Of a stretch of DNA of 64,000 nt, positions 35,362-44,101 are shown piece after piece. The position numbers and the translations under genes are program-made. Position 1 is the first letter of the stretch. Each line of letters starts with the position of its first letter. The stretch is from Chitinophagaceae bacterium (GTDB lineage: Bacteria > Bacteroidota > Bacteroidia > Chitinophagales > UBA10324). Under the pieces are notes generated by a model, which worked only from the letters and a program-made list of their open reading frames with translations, ran no database searches and was not told where the DNA came from. Location: the NCBI GenBank assembly GCA_947469485.1, contig CANIPU010000003.1, positions 62,001 through 126,000 of the forward strand, written 5' to 3'.

Positions 35362-36111
35362 TTACCATTCGGTTCCCTCCGCTTCGCTGCTTATCACTTC
35401 CGCCATTTCAGTTAACAACGGTTGCAATTGGTCGGTGTGGTAACCTTTTCTTCCACCATAAACAGGTGATGAAGAAGTTGGGATTTTCAGGTTAGCTTTT
35501 TCAATGATGGGCGAAATTTTTTCTATCCACTTTTGCTGTAACACTTTTTCACCATCAAATATTTTTTCGGCAATTAACTGCGCTTCAAAATCTGATGGCT
35601 CAAAAATTCCGAGTGCATAATTCCACAACTCGTTCAATGCACTTTGCATGCGCACATGACTTTCATCGGTTGCGTTTCCCAATCGCGTGAGCCAGGTATC
35701 AGCATGCAGCACATGATATTTTAATTCGCCTTTTATTTTTTTCGAAAGCTGTGCAAGCGGCGCGAACGATGATGTCGAAAGCATTTCGTACCTAATGAAA
35801 TCAGCATGGTCGAATAAAAAATGTCGGACTAAACTGAAATCATATTCGTGATTCGATAATTCCACCAACTGGCAATTCATCATTTCATTTTCCTTCCTGA
35901 AAAAAGCGAGCTTATCAGGATTCGCTGTTTGAAATTCTTTTTCAAGAATAGAATAGTTCGCCAGCGCGTGACCGATTTTATCCTGCGCCATGGATGAGTA
36001 CGCAATGTCTTCTTCCATAATGGGTCCCATGCCCGTCCACTCACTCATGCGGTGACCGTATATCAATTCGTCGTCCGCCATTCTGAACAATAAATTTTTT
36101 ATCGCTTCCAT
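35362..36111 (-). CDS. paaC: 1,2-phenylacetyl-CoA epoxidase subunit PaaC
   Basis: The 249-residue ferritin-like subunit pairs with PaaA as the structural, non-catalytic partner of the epoxidase. Recognisable family segments are LLFRMADDELIYGHRMSEWTG, EEDIAYSSMAQDKIGHALANY and LKYHVLHADTWLTRLGNATDESH. Length matches the usual 245-260. It begins 3 bp after paaB, and its product should lie in the cytoplasm. Confidence 0.95.
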   Translation of the reverse strand: MEAIKNLLFRMADDELIYGHRMSEWTGMGPIMEEDIAYSSMAQDKIGHALANYSILEKEFQTANPDKLAFFRKENEMMNCQLVELSNHEYDFSLVRHFLFDHADFIRYEMLSTSSFAPLAQLSKKIKGELKYHVLHADTWLTRLGNATDESHVRMQSALNELWNYALGIFEPSDFEAQLIAEKIFDGEKVLQQKWIEKISPIIEKANLKIPTSSSPVYGGRKGYHTDQLQPLLTEMAEVISSEAEGTEW

Positions 36112-36114
36112 ATT

Positions 36115-36513
36115 TTATGCTTTCTGTTTGCTTTTTTTATAACGGTTAATTTTTTCCATCACCTTGAATCCTGCTGCTTCACGATATTGTTTTTCGGGAG
36201 CAGTGGCATTGTCGAAAATATCTTCATCATCATAACTGAACGAAAAGATGTCGGATGATTTTGTCACCCACAAATTCACGCACGCAAGTCGCCGACCGAA
36301 TTGTTCTTTCGCAAACAACAGCGCAAGTTGCGCATCGGGCGCATGCACAATGCCTACATGAACATGTTGGTCGCCGCGTTTTTTCTGATGAAAAACTTCC
36401 CACGAAATCCAGTGTTCGTTTTCGCCGATGGCAGTGGTGCCGTAAGTGCTTTCTAAATCAACACGCTTGATGCGCGGGTCGAGTACGGGAGTGTTTAAAG
36501 GTATCTTGCTCAT
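36115..36513 (-). CDS. paaB: 1,2-phenylacetyl-CoA epoxidase subunit PaaB
   Basis: A small subunit of 132 residues from the ATG at 36513 ([14 protein letters not shown]), whose start overlaps the paaA stop in ATGA. The conserved segments are [43 protein letters not shown] and [10 protein letters not shown], ending near [14 protein letters not shown]. PaaB is a small bridging subunit of the complex. It is longer than the E. coli protein (about 95) but of a size I recall from Bacteroidota. An upstream in-frame ATG would extend into the paaA coding end and is unlikely. Confidence 0.93.
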   Translation of the reverse strand: MSKIPLNTPVLDPRIKRVDLESTYGTTAIGENEHWISWEVFHQKKRGDQHVHVGIVHAPDAQLALLFAKEQFGRRLACVNLWVTKSSDIFSFSYDDEDIFDNATAPEKQYREAAGFKVMEKINRYKKSKQKA

Positions 36514-37496
36514 GCAAATGGAATTACAACTTTTTGATTCGGATTCATCATGGCGGTGCGCACCCACTTGCCATGCTCTTCAACATACTGACGAACTGCG
36601 AGACGCTCGGCATTACAAGGACCATCGCCATTTATCACGCGCTTAAATTCATCCCAGTCGGGGTCGCTGAATTCCCATTGTCCGGTAGCTTCGTTTTTCT
36701 TCAGGTTCGGATCGGGAATGGTGATTCCGATTTCCAGAATCTTCGGTACATACATATCCAGAAACTGATTTCGCATATCGTCGTTGGTTGCCATTTTCAC
36801 TTTCCATCGCATCAGCTTCGCGGTGTGTTCCGAAATTTTATCGGGCGGTCCGTGAAAGTGCATGATGGGTTTCCACCAGCGGTTGAGCGCATCCTGCAGC
36901 ATGTCGTGTTGCGCTTTTGTTCCGGTTGCCAGCGTGATAAATGCATCGTGACCTTGCTTCAGGTGAAAAGATTCTTCGTAACAAATGCGCTCGAGTGCAC
37001 GGCAGTATGGACCATACGAACCTTTTGAATTCGCCACCTGATTGACAATCGCACCTGCATCAATCAGAAAACCAATAACTGTTACATCAGCCCATGTTTT
37101 TGCCGGATAGTTAAACACATTGCTGTACTTCGATTTTCCGGTGAGCAAATCATTAATCATTTGCTCGCGCGATTTGCCCAATGTTTCAGCAGCGCTGTAC
37201 AACAAATGCGCGTGACCGATTTCGTCCTGCACTTTTGCAATGAGCGCGAGCTTGCGGCGAAATCCCGGAGCGCGTGTAATCCATGTGCCTTCGGGTAAGG
37301 CGCCAATCACTTCACTGTGCGCGTGCTGCTCAATCATGCGAATGAGTTGCTTACGGTAATCAGCGGGCATCCAATCATGCGGTTCAATTTTTTCGCCGCG
37401 GTCAATGCGCGCTTCGAACTCCGCGAGTTTTTGTGCATCATCAATCTGCGATGTTGCCTCTTGTTTTTCTTCCTGAATATATCCTCCTCCGTACAT
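36510..37496 (-). CDS. paaA: 1,2-phenylacetyl-CoA epoxidase catalytic subunit PaaA
   Basis: The 328-residue di-iron subunit inserts oxygen into phenylacetyl-CoA to give ring-1,2-epoxide. The two ferritin-type metal motifs are visible: DEIGHAH with E92 and H95, and [14 protein letters not shown] with E174, E175 and H178. [19 protein letters not shown] and the C-terminal [21 protein letters not shown] are family marks. It is the first structural gene, 79 bp after the tetR gene. Known complexes need electrons from PaaE, which would have to be encoded elsewhere. Confidence 0.96.
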   Translation of the reverse strand: MYGGGYIQEEKQEATSQIDDAQKLAEFEARIDRGEKIEPHDWMPADYRKQLIRMIEQHAHSEVIGALPEGTWITRAPGFRRKLALIAKVQDEIGHAHLLYSAAETLGKSREQMINDLLTGKSKYSNVFNYPAKTWADVTVIGFLIDAGAIVNQVANSKGSYGPYCRALERICYEESFHLKQGHDAFITLATGTKAQHDMLQDALNRWWKPIMHFHGPPDKISEHTAKLMRWKVKMATNDDMRNQFLDMYVPKILEIGITIPDPNLKKNEATGQWEFSDPDWDEFKRVINGDGPCNAERLAVRQYVEEHGKWVRTAMMNPNQKVVIPFA

Positions 37497-37519
37497 GTTT
37501 GTGAAAGTTATTTGTTGAG

Positions 37520-37534
37520 TTGTTATTGATTATT
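37520..37534 (+). repeat. Intergenic T-rich motif, copy 2
   Basis: TTGTTATTGATTATT lies in the 79-bp tetR-paaA gap and differs by one base from 26906-26920. It sits among further GTTATT-like units. Confidence 0.35.
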
Positions 37535-37575
37535 AGTTAGTGCCAATTCAATTTTCAGTTTTTTACTATAGGTTT

Positions 37576-38160
37576 TTATTTCTTGAGAATTCCATTTAAA
37601 AAAACTTCTACCATTTGTTCAGCAATTTCTTCTGGCTGTAATTTTCCCTTCGGTGTAAACCACTCGTGGATGCCGTTCATTGCTGAAAAGATGACGAACA
37701 AAGTCAGTTTATCGTCTTTGATTTGAAATGATTTTTCTTCGACACCTGCTTTTAAAATGTTCTTGTAAAAATTTTCGTATCGCTTGCGCATCAGTTTAAA
37801 ATCGGAAAGAAATGGTTCGCTCAGGTGTCGCCACTCGTGCAGAAACACAACCGACGAATCCATGTTCTGCGTTATGATGCTAATGTGTTCTGTTACAGCT
37901 TGCCTGAATAATTCTTTTGCCGGAAGTTTTTTTCGCTGCAATTCATCCGATGATTTTAAAAACTGTTCTGCCAGTTCAAAACAAATGAGTTGTAAAATTT
38001 CTTCTTTTGATTTTATGTGGCTGTACAAACTCGCAGCTTCAATTCCCAATTCTCCTGCAATGTGCCGCATGGATGTGGCAGCATATCCGCGCTCGCGAAA
38101 TAGATTTTTCGCGGTGTGATGAATCTGTTGCTTTCTGTTTTTAATAATTGATGTTGCCAT
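37576..38160 (-). CDS. paaR: TetR-family regulator of the phenylacetate operon (PaaR-like)
   Basis: A 194-residue repressor with an N-terminal HTH (LFRERGYAATSMRHIAGELGIEAASLYSHIKSKEEIL) and a variable ligand domain. Gene order places it directly ahead of paaA on the same strand. A perfect 14-bp operator of the type reported for Thermus thermophilus PaaR overlaps its own leader, supporting the PaaR assignment; the expected effector is phenylacetyl-CoA. It would repress itself and, by read-through, paaABCD. The symbol rests on operator plus context, not on a sequence comparison I could run. Confidence 0.8.
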   Translation of the reverse strand: MATSIIKNRKQQIHHTAKNLFRERGYAATSMRHIAGELGIEAASLYSHIKSKEEILQLICFELAEQFLKSSDELQRKKLPAKELFRQAVTEHISIITQNMDSSVVFLHEWRHLSEPFLSDFKLMRKRYENFYKNILKAGVEEKSFQIKDDKLTLFVIFSAMNGIHEWFTPKGKLQPEEIAEQMVEVFLNGILKK

Positions 38161-38165
38161 CCTAA

Positions 38166-38179
38166 CTAACGGTCGTTAG
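38166..38179. promoter_or_regulatory. PaaR-type operator
   Basis: CTAACGGTCGTTAG is a palindrome with perfect 6-bp arms and a GT centre. It fits CNAACGNNCGTTNG, the consensus I recall for T. thermophilus PaaR, at every fixed position. It lies between the -7 element (38181-38188) and the tetR start codon (38158-38160), around the expected transcription start. Confidence 0.75.
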
Positions 38180-38180
38180 G

Positions 38181-38210
38181 CAAATATAAATCAGCGACTC
38201 AACTTTCCAA
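38181..38210 (-). promoter_or_regulatory. Bacteroidota sigma-A promoter for tetR/paa operon
   Basis: On the minus strand TTG (within TTTG, 38208-38210) is followed by 19 bp and TATATTTG (38181-38188), a perfect TAnnTTTG. Transcription would begin roughly 7 bp further on, inside the operator, giving a very short leader before the ATG. I see no comparable promoter directly ahead of paaA. Confidence 0.72.
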
Positions 38211-38280
38211 ACTTTCATTTCATCAATTAGTTTTTTTAAAAAAGAAATTGAATCACTTTCGCAGCACATAATTTCTTTCC

Positions 38281-38724
38281 ATGAAAATCCAACAAGGCGA
38301 CTATACTATTTCGGATGAAAAAAATCTGTTGGATATAAAAATCATTCATCAATATCTTTCAGAAGAATCATATTGGTGCGCTGGAATTCCGATTGATGTA
38401 GTAAAGAAATCCATTGACGGCGCACATTGTTTCGGAATTTTTCACAACGAAAATCAAATTGGATTTGCGCGTGTCATTACTGACCATGCAACATTTGCCT
38501 ACCTCGCCGATGTTTTTGTTATACCTGAACACCGTGGAAAAGGATTATCGAAATGGATGATGAAAACCATTGTTGATAATCCTGAATTACAAGGATTAAG
38601 AAGATGGATGCTTGCCACGAGAGATGCGCATGCGCTATACGAGCAATTCGGATTTACACCACTTACAAAACCCGACCGGTTTATGGAGTTACACAACCTG
38701 TTTGTTTATCAAAAAAATACATGA
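38281..38724 (+). CDS. GNAT-family N-acetyltransferase
   Basis: The 147-residue protein has the compact GNAT core: HCFGIFHNENQIGFARVITDHATFAYLADVFVIPEHRGKGLSKWMMKTIV, where HRGKGLSKWM is the acetyl-CoA loop, and RRWMLATRDAHALYEQFGFTPL at the C-terminus. It is similar to small GNATs of the YjgM/PhnO kind common in Bacteroidota. It is divergent from tetR across 120 bp holding the paa promoter, and its stop lies 81 bp before rimP. Substrate unknown. Confidence 0.87.
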   Translation: MKIQQGDYTISDEKNLLDIKIIHQYLSEESYWCAGIPIDVVKKSIDGAHCFGIFHNENQIGFARVITDHATFAYLADVFVIPEHRGKGLSKWMMKTIVDNPELQGLRRWMLATRDAHALYEQFGFTPLTKPDRFMELHNLFVYQKNT

Positions 38725-38756
38725 AACAATTTTTTTCTTTATCAACATTGTGTGAT

Positions 38757-38764
38757 TACATTTG
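38757..38764 (+). promoter_or_regulatory. -7 element upstream of rimP
   Basis: TACATTTG followed by C is a perfect TAnnTTTG, 41 bp before the rimP ATG. No TTG sits 17-20 bp upstream (only TTTTTTCTTT). Transcription from here would begin around 38771 and place the hairpin at 38781-38797 in the leader. Confidence 0.5.
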
Positions 38765-38780
38765 CAACGGATTAGTGATG

Positions 38781-38802
38781 AGGGGACGATGTCCCCTTTT
38801 TT
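38781..38802 (+). terminator. Terminator/attenuator hairpin directly before the rimP start codon
   Basis: AGGGGAC (38781-38787), loop GAT and GTCCCCT (38791-38797) form a perfect 7-bp G+C-rich stem overlapping six T residues (38797-38802). The rimP ATG follows after 3 nt (38806). Because a promoter-like -7 element lies 17 bp upstream, this reads more like a leader attenuator than the terminator of the upstream GNAT gene, though it could serve as both. Confidence 0.75.
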
Positions 38803-38805
38803 ATT

Positions 38806-39270
38806 ATGAATAACTCAGAGCTTCAAAATAAGATAACAGCCATTTTGGAACCCGAGCTGCAACAGCGCGATTGGTTTCTGGTGGAATGCAAGGTGCAAAA
38901 CGGGCGGGTGCAGGTTGCAGTGGATGCAGATAATGGGTTCACCATTGAAAACTGTGTGAAACTGAGTCGTTTACTTGAATCAGAACTCAATGCTGAGTTT
39001 CCGTTTTCAGATAATTACTCACTTGAATTGGGGAGTCCCGGAATGGGAAATCCTTTTAAGGTGTGGCGGCAGTATAAAAAATACATTGGACGAAAAGTGA
39101 TTGTCATTACCTCCGAAGGGCAAACAAAAAATGGAAAAATGATTGAAGTGAGTGACATGGGCATCGTACTCGAAACATCAAAAACAGAAAAGAAAATTGA
39201 AACAGTGACCGGACAAATTGAAATTCCTTTTTCACAAATAAAATCAACCTCATTGGTTGTAACATTTTAA
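38806..39270 (+). CDS. rimP: Ribosome maturation factor RimP
   Basis: The 154-residue factor assists 30S subunit maturation. Family features are WFLVECKVQNGRVQVAVDADNGFTIENCVKLSR, LELGSPGMGNPFKVWRQYKKYIGRKV with the conserved SPG turn, and a C-terminal Sm-like fold ending IPFSQIKSTSLV. Length is normal. It opens the rimP-nusA-infB operon found across bacteria, 22 bp before nusA, and starts 3 nt after the attenuator-like T tract. Confidence 0.96.
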   Translation: MNNSELQNKITAILEPELQQRDWFLVECKVQNGRVQVAVDADNGFTIENCVKLSRLLESELNAEFPFSDNYSLELGSPGMGNPFKVWRQYKKYIGRKVIVITSEGQTKNGKMIEVSDMGIVLETSKTEKKIETVTGQIEIPFSQIKSTSLVVTF

Positions 39271-39292
39271 TTAAAACAACTGTTCGAAAACC

Positions 39293-40555
39293 ATGAACAA
39301 CATAGAACTGATTGAATCTTTCTCAGAATTCAAAGAACAAAAAAACATAGACCGCCCAACAATGATGAAAGTGCTGGAAGATGTATTCCGCACACTTATT
39401 CGTAAAAAATATTTGTCGGACGAAAATTTTGATATTATTGTTAATACCGAGAAAGGAGATTTAGAAATATGGCATCGTCGCGATATAGTTGAAGACGGAG
39501 CTGTTGAAGATCCTGTAAAACAAATTTCTCTTGCCGATGCTCAAAAAATTGAACCTGATTTTCAAGTAGGTGAAGAAGCCATTGAAGAAATTAAGATGAG
39601 CTCTTTCGGCCGCAGGGCAATTTTATCTGCAAGACAAACTCTTGCAGGCAGGGTTTCAGAACTTGAAAAAGACGAATTATTTAAAAAATATACTGATCGT
39701 GTTGGTGAAATTATTAGTGGCGAAGTTTATCAAACATGGAAAAGAGAAACATTGTTAATTGACGATGATGGCAACGAACTCATTCTTCCAAAAACCGAAC
39801 AAATTCCGGCTGACTTTTTTAAGAAGGGTGATAATGTTCGGGCAGTATTGAAAGCTGTTGAATTAAAGAATAATGCACCAATGATTATTCTTTCGCGCAC
39901 TGATCCTTCTTTTCTGGCAAAGCTTTTAGAACAGGAGGTTCCGGAGATAATGGACGGATTAATTATTATAAAAAAGATTGTTCGCGAGCCCGGTGAAAGA
40001 GCAAAGGTGGCTGTTGAGTCTTATGACGATCGTATTGACCCGGTTGGTGCTTGTGTTGGCATGAAGGGTTCTCGTATACATGGAATTGTTCGTGAGCTAA
40101 AAAACGAGAACATTGATATTATCAACTATACAAATAACATTCAATTGATGATTGCAAGAGCTCTTACTCCAGCAAAAATCACTTCGATGGAAATTAATGA
40201 AGAGAAAAAAAGTGTAGCTGTTTACCTGAAACCTGATCAGGTTTCATTGGCTATTGGTCGTGGCGGTGTTAACATTCGGCTTGCAGGAAGAATTACCGGG
40301 TTGAGCATTGATGTATTCCGCGATACCATGGATGAAGATGAGGATTTTGATATTGATTTGGATGAGTTTTCAGATGAAATTGAAAGCTGGATTATTGATG
40401 AATTAAAAGCAATTGGGTGTGACACCGCAAGAAGCGTTTTAGAATTAAACGCCGATGAATTAGTTCGTCGGACAGATTTAGAAGAGGAAACTGTGAAGGA
40501 GGTTATAAAAATTCTTAAGACAGAATTTGAAGACGAAAAGAAAAAAGCAGAATAA
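39293..40555 (+). CDS. nusA: Transcription termination/antitermination factor NusA
   Basis: The 420-residue RNA-polymerase-binding protein modulates pausing, termination and antitermination. Order of parts: N-terminal domain (IELIESFSEFKEQK...), S1 domain around EIISGEVYQTWKRETLLIDDDGNELILPK, KH domains with IDPVGACVGMKGSRIHGIVRELKNENIDII and VSLAIGRGGVNIRLAGRITGL, and a short C-terminal helix-hairpin-helix part. It lacks the long repeats of E. coli NusA, as expected here. The operon position matters because NusA could act on the hairpin ahead of rimP. Confidence 0.97.
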   Translation: MNNIELIESFSEFKEQKNIDRPTMMKVLEDVFRTLIRKKYLSDENFDIIVNTEKGDLEIWHRRDIVEDGAVEDPVKQISLADAQKIEPDFQVGEEAIEEIKMSSFGRRAILSARQTLAGRVSELEKDELFKKYTDRVGEIISGEVYQTWKRETLLIDDDGNELILPKTEQIPADFFKKGDNVRAVLKAVELKNNAPMIILSRTDPSFLAKLLEQEVPEIMDGLIIIKKIVREPGERAKVAVESYDDRIDPVGACVGMKGSRIHGIVRELKNENIDIINYTNNIQLMIARALTPAKITSMEINEEKKSVAVYLKPDQVSLAIGRGGVNIRLAGRITGLSIDVFRDTMDEDEDFDIDLDEFSDEIESWIIDELKAIGCDTARSVLELNADELVRRTDLEEETVKEVIKILKTEFEDEKKKAE

Positions 40556-40564
40556 TAAAACTGA

Positions 40565-43540
40565 ATGTCAGAAACAACAACCGGAGAAAAACGGATAGCG
40601 GCAGTAGCTCGTGAACTCAATGTGGGTTTAAATCACCTGCTTGATCATTTAAACGCCAAAGGTTTTAAGGTGGAAAACAAGCCTACCACCAAAATTACCA
40701 ATGAGATGTATGATGTATTGCTGCGTGAATTTCAAAAAGACAAAACTGAAAAAATTCAGGCTGATAAAATCAGCTTAGGAATAAAGGCTGCAAATACTCT
40801 AGTAAAAGACAAAACAGAAGAGAAGGAGATAATAGCGGCACAAAAATCAAAAGAAAAAGAAGAACAGGCAGAGGAGGTTTTAATAAAAAACTCAAAAACC
40901 GCCACACCAAATCCAGTAGAAAAGCGGAAAACAATTGAAGAGCCAATTGTTCAAAAAAAGGCTGAAAAATTAGCTGAAAAGCCAATTGAAAAAACTTCTG
41001 AAGCCCCTGAAGAAAAAGTAATTAAAAGGGGGAAGGCTGAAAAAGTTGAGGGGCCAAAAATTATAGGTAAAATTGATTTACCAGTTGAGCCATCTGCGGA
41101 TGAAAGAGGGAAGAAAAAAACAATAGCCAAAACCCCGGTTAAAAAGAGTAAAAAGAAAGATGAACCCCTTGTAGAAGAGGTTCCAATAATTGAAACTACT
41201 GCTGAAATCCAGAAACCTGATTCTCCTGAAGAAAACATAGCCAGTCAAGAAGAGGCTGCTACCCAGGATGATCCGAATCAACCAACAAGAAAAACACAGT
41301 TTTCTGTTTTATCTGGCCCAACCATTAAAGGCAAAATTGATCTTGGTTCTGTAATAGATAAAAAACCTGATTATTCAGATATTATAAAGGGTGACCGAGA
41401 AAAACGGAAGCGTAAAAGAATTTATAGTTCAGATCAAGGGCCTATTGGAAAGCCTTCTGCAAGTGCTGGGGGATCGGGGACTGCAATTCCTCCAAAACCA
41501 GGAGAAAGAAGAACTTCTGGTCCACCAACATCACAACCGCCGCGACGCGATAATAACAGAGGAAACGATAATAGAGGAAGCAGTGATAGGGGAAGAAGTG
41601 ATCGTAACCGTGGAATTAAACCACCAGATGTTCCACAAGAAGTTTCTCAAAAAGAAATTCAGGATAAAATTAAAGCCACTCTTTCAAGACTGGGTCAACA
41701 TGGTGTAAAAGGTGGAAAGGGCGCAAAAACAAAATTGCGGAAACTAAAGCGCGAGGTTGCCGCGGAAGAAATGGGAACTGAAGACGGAGTAAAAAAGATT
41801 CAGTTGACCGAATTTATTTCTGTTTCTGAATTAGCCAGTCTTTTAGGGGTTTCTGTTACAGATGTTATTAAAAACTGTATGAATCTCGGAATTTTTGTTT
41901 CTATTAATCAAAGATTAGATGCCGAGATTATTGAATTAGTTACGCACGAATTCGGTTTTGAGGCTGAGTTTATTGGAGTTGAGGCGCAGGAAGAACAAGA
42001 AGAATATGTTGATGAGCCAGAAGATTTAAAACCCCGTCCCCCAATTGTTACTATTATGGGGCATGTCGACCATGGTAAAACTTCTTTGCTTGATTATATA
42101 AGAAGCGCAAATGTTGTTGCAGGAGAAAAAGGAGGAATTACACAACACATTGGAGCCTATGAAGTTGAATTAGCCGATAAACGGAAAATTACCTTCCTTG
42201 ACACTCCTGGTCACGAAGCATTTACCGCAATGCGGGCCCGTGGTGCAAAAATTACTGATATAGTTGTAATTGTAATTGCTGCTGACGATAGTGTTATGCC
42301 GCAAACAAAGGAGGCAATCAGTCATGCTCAGGCCGCTGGTGTTCCAATGATTTTTGCATTTAATAAAATGGATAAGCCGGGGGCTGATGCAGAAAGAGTG
42401 CGCAGTCAATTGGCCAATATGAATATTTTGGTGGAAGATTGGGGTGGAAAATTTCAATCGCAGGAAATATCTGCAAAATCAGGAACCAATGTTCAGTTAT
42501 TACTAGAAAAAATATTAATAGAGGCCGAGGTTTTAGAACTTAAAGCGAATCCCGATAAACCCGCAATAGGTTCTGTTATTGAAGCTTCTCTTGATAAAGG
42601 AAGGGGGTATGTGTCAACCGTATTGGTCCAGGAGGGAACTCTTCGCCATGGTGACATTATTGTTGCGGGAGCAAATTCAGGAAGAGTGAAGGCGATGTAT
42701 GATGAGAGAGGAAATAAAATAATGATAGCACCGCCGGCTACACCTGTATTGGTTCTTGGCTTGGATGGTGCACCTCAGGCTGGAGAAAAGGTTCGTGCTT
42801 TTGAAGATGAGCAAGAGGCCAAACAGGTTGCTACCAAACGCTCTCAAATTTTGCGTGAGCAAGGAATTCGTACCAAGAAACACATTACACTGGATGAAAT
42901 TGGTCGTCGTTTAGCTCTTGGTAATTTTAAAGAATTGAATGTTATTATTAAAGCAGACTTTGATGGTTCAGTTGAAGCGCTTTCCGATTCTTTACAGAAA
43001 CTTTCAGTTGCCGAAGTTCATGTTAATGTAGTTTATAAAGCGGTTGGACAAATTACAGAATCAGATGTTTTACTTGCTTCTGCTTCTGATGCTATCATAG
43101 TAGGGTTCCAGGTTCGTCCTTCTTTACAAGCACGAAAACTAGCTGAGAAAGAAAATATTGAAATTCGTTTATACTCAATTATTTACGATGCTATCGAAGA
43201 AATTAAGGGTGCAATGGAGGGAATGCTTGAACCAAAAATGGAAGAGCGGGCAGTTTGTAATATTGAAGTGCGCGATGTATTCAAAATTCCAAAAGTTGGT
43301 TCAGTAGCAGGATGTTTTGTAACTGATGGAAAAATAACCCGCCATACAAAAATTCATATTGTTCGCGATGGTATTGTAATATTTACAGGGGAACTGGCTT
43401 CACTCAAACGATTTAAGGATGATGTAAAGGATGTTGCAACCGGATTTGAATGTGGTATTTCCATCAAAAATTACAACGATATAAAAACAGGCGATGTGAT
43501 TGAAGGTTATGAAGAAGTGGAAGTGAAGCGTACACTCTGA
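40565..43540 (+). CDS. infB: Translation initiation factor IF-2
   Basis: The 991-residue GTPase places initiator tRNA on the ribosome. The N-terminal part is long, charged and of low complexity (Lys/Glu-rich to about residue 280, then Arg/Gly/Asn-rich). The IF2_N module lies near [29 protein letters not shown]. The G domain has GHVDHGKT (about 499), DTPGHEAF and FNKMDKP, followed by domains II-IV ending [11 protein letters not shown]. It begins 9 bp after nusA. A strong terminator ends the operon. Confidence 0.97.
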   Translation: MSETTTGEKRIAAVARELNVGLNHLLDHLNAKGFKVENKPTTKITNEMYDVLLREFQKDKTEKIQADKISLGIKAANTLVKDKTEEKEIIAAQKSKEKEEQAEEVLIKNSKTATPNPVEKRKTIEEPIVQKKAEKLAEKPIEKTSEAPEEKVIKRGKAEKVEGPKIIGKIDLPVEPSADERGKKKTIAKTPVKKSKKKDEPLVEEVPIIETTAEIQKPDSPEENIASQEEAATQDDPNQPTRKTQFSVLSGPTIKGKIDLGSVIDKKPDYSDIIKGDREKRKRKRIYSSDQGPIGKPSASAGGSGTAIPPKPGERRTSGPPTSQPPRRDNNRGNDNRGSSDRGRSDRNRGIKPPDVPQEVSQKEIQDKIKATLSRLGQHGVKGGKGAKTKLRKLKREVAAEEMGTEDGVKKIQLTEFISVSELASLLGVSVTDVIKNCMNLGIFVSINQRLDAEIIELVTHEFGFEAEFIGVEAQEEQEEYVDEPEDLKPRPPIVTIMGHVDHGKTSLLDYIRSANVVAGEKGGITQHIGAYEVELADKRKITFLDTPGHEAFTAMRARGAKITDIVVIVIAADDSVMPQTKEAISHAQAAGVPMIFAFNKMDKPGADAERVRSQLANMNILVEDWGGKFQSQEISAKSGTNVQLLLEKILIEAEVLELKANPDKPAIGSVIEASLDKGRGYVSTVLVQEGTLRHGDIIVAGANSGRVKAMYDERGNKIMIAPPATPVLVLGLDGAPQAGEKVRAFEDEQEAKQVATKRSQILREQGIRTKKHITLDEIGRRLALGNFKELNVIIKADFDGSVEALSDSLQKLSVAEVHVNVVYKAVGQITESDVLLASASDAIIVGFQVRPSLQARKLAEKENIEIRLYSIIYDAIEEIKGAMEGMLEPKMEERAVCNIEVRDVFKIPKVGSVAGCFVTDGKITRHTKIHIVRDGIVIFTGELASLKRFKDDVKDVATGFECGISIKNYNDIKTGDVIEGYEEVEVKRTL

Positions 43541-43559
43541 TATTTTATTTGAAAGAAAT

Positions 43560-43593
43560 AAAAGCGACTCCGATTTTTTGGGTCGCTTTTTTA
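43560..43593 (+). terminator. Rho-independent terminator after infB
   Basis: AAAAGCGAC (43560-43568) pairs with GTCGCTTTT (43582-43590), with an additional CC/GG pair beyond a single bulged T and a GATTTTTT loop. Six T residues follow the stem. It ends the rimP-nusA-infB operon 20 bp after the infB stop. Confidence 0.9.
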
Positions 43594-43631
43594 TTTAGTT
43601 TTTCCGCTACTTTTTATTCACAAGCATTTAC

Positions 43632-43660
43632 TTGACAATTAAAATAAAAGAATATCTTTG
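43632..43660 (+). promoter_or_regulatory. Bacteroidota promoter for the RRM protein gene
   Basis: TTG (43632-43634), an 18-bp spacer and TATCTTTG (43653-43660) match the Bacteroidota housekeeping consensus perfectly. The expected start is near 43667, leaving an unusually long leader of about 118 nt before the ATG. Confidence 0.75.
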
Positions 43661-43662
43661 AC

Positions 43663-43707
43663 ACGAAGCCGCAACACGAAATAAAAAAATTTTATAGTCT
43701 GCGTCGT
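43663..43707 (+). promoter_or_regulatory. Possible structured 5' leader of the RRM gene
   Basis: ACGA (43663-43666), a 3-nt bulge and CGCA (43670-43673) can pair with TGCG-TCGT (43700-43707), enclosing an A+T-rich loop that itself holds ATAAAA/TTTTAT. The structure lies at the start of the predicted long leader. Cold-shock-type regulation is a guess from the gene family. Confidence 0.35.
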
Positions 43708-43784
43708 TTTCGAAAAAAACAGTGTTGGAATTTTTAAAAATAAATCAAACAACTTAAATACTTTTTTAACTCAATTTTTAGACC

Positions 43785-44048
43785 ATGAACATTTATGTAC
43801 GCAACCTTAACTACAGTCTTCAGGAAGATGAATTAAGGGAGATATTTTCTCAGTGTGGGGAAGTGTCGTCAGTAAAAATCATTAAAGACCGCATTACCGG
43901 CCGTGCAAAAGGTTTCGGATTTGTGGAAATGCCAAACGATGAAGAAGCAAAAGCTGCTATTGAAAAAATCAATGGAACTGATGTTAAAGAGCGTCGTATT
44001 GAAGTGAGCGAAGCGCGCCCACCACAAGAGAGAGAAAAGAAGTGGTAA
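43785..44048 (+). CDS. Small RRM RNA-binding protein
   Basis: An 87-residue single RRM: RNP2 is NIYVRNLNYS and RNP1 is RAKGFGFVEM, with the helix LQEDELREIFSQCG between them and a short charged tail RPPQEREKKW. Such glycine-poor RRM proteins in Bacteroidota and cyanobacteria bind single-stranded RNA, and some are cold-induced. The gene has its own perfect promoter and terminator, so it is a monocistronic unit with a long leader. RNA targets are unknown. Confidence 0.93.
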   Translation: MNIYVRNLNYSLQEDELREIFSQCGEVSSVKIIKDRITGRAKGFGFVEMPNDEEAKAAIEKINGTDVKERRIEVSEARPPQEREKKW

Positions 44049-44068
44049 TCCATTCAACATAAATAAAT

Positions 44069-44101
44069 AGCCGGACTGATGTGAATCGTTCCGGCTTTTT
44101 T
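44069..44101 (+). terminator. Terminator shared by convergent genes (RRM and glycosyltransferase)
   Basis: AGCCGGA (44069-44075) and TCCGGCT (44090-44096) form a 7-bp G+C-rich stem with a 14-nt loop, followed by TTTTTT. The stop codon of the minus-strand glycosyltransferase (44100-44102) lies at the end of the T tract. On the minus strand the stem is followed by ATTTATTTA, so it may act in both directions. Confidence 0.88.

Noticed and set aside
34818-38160. Complete phenylacetate degradation cluster
   Set aside because: Only the regulator and paaABCD are present; the reductase, isomerase, ring-opening and CoA-ligase genes are missing from the window.
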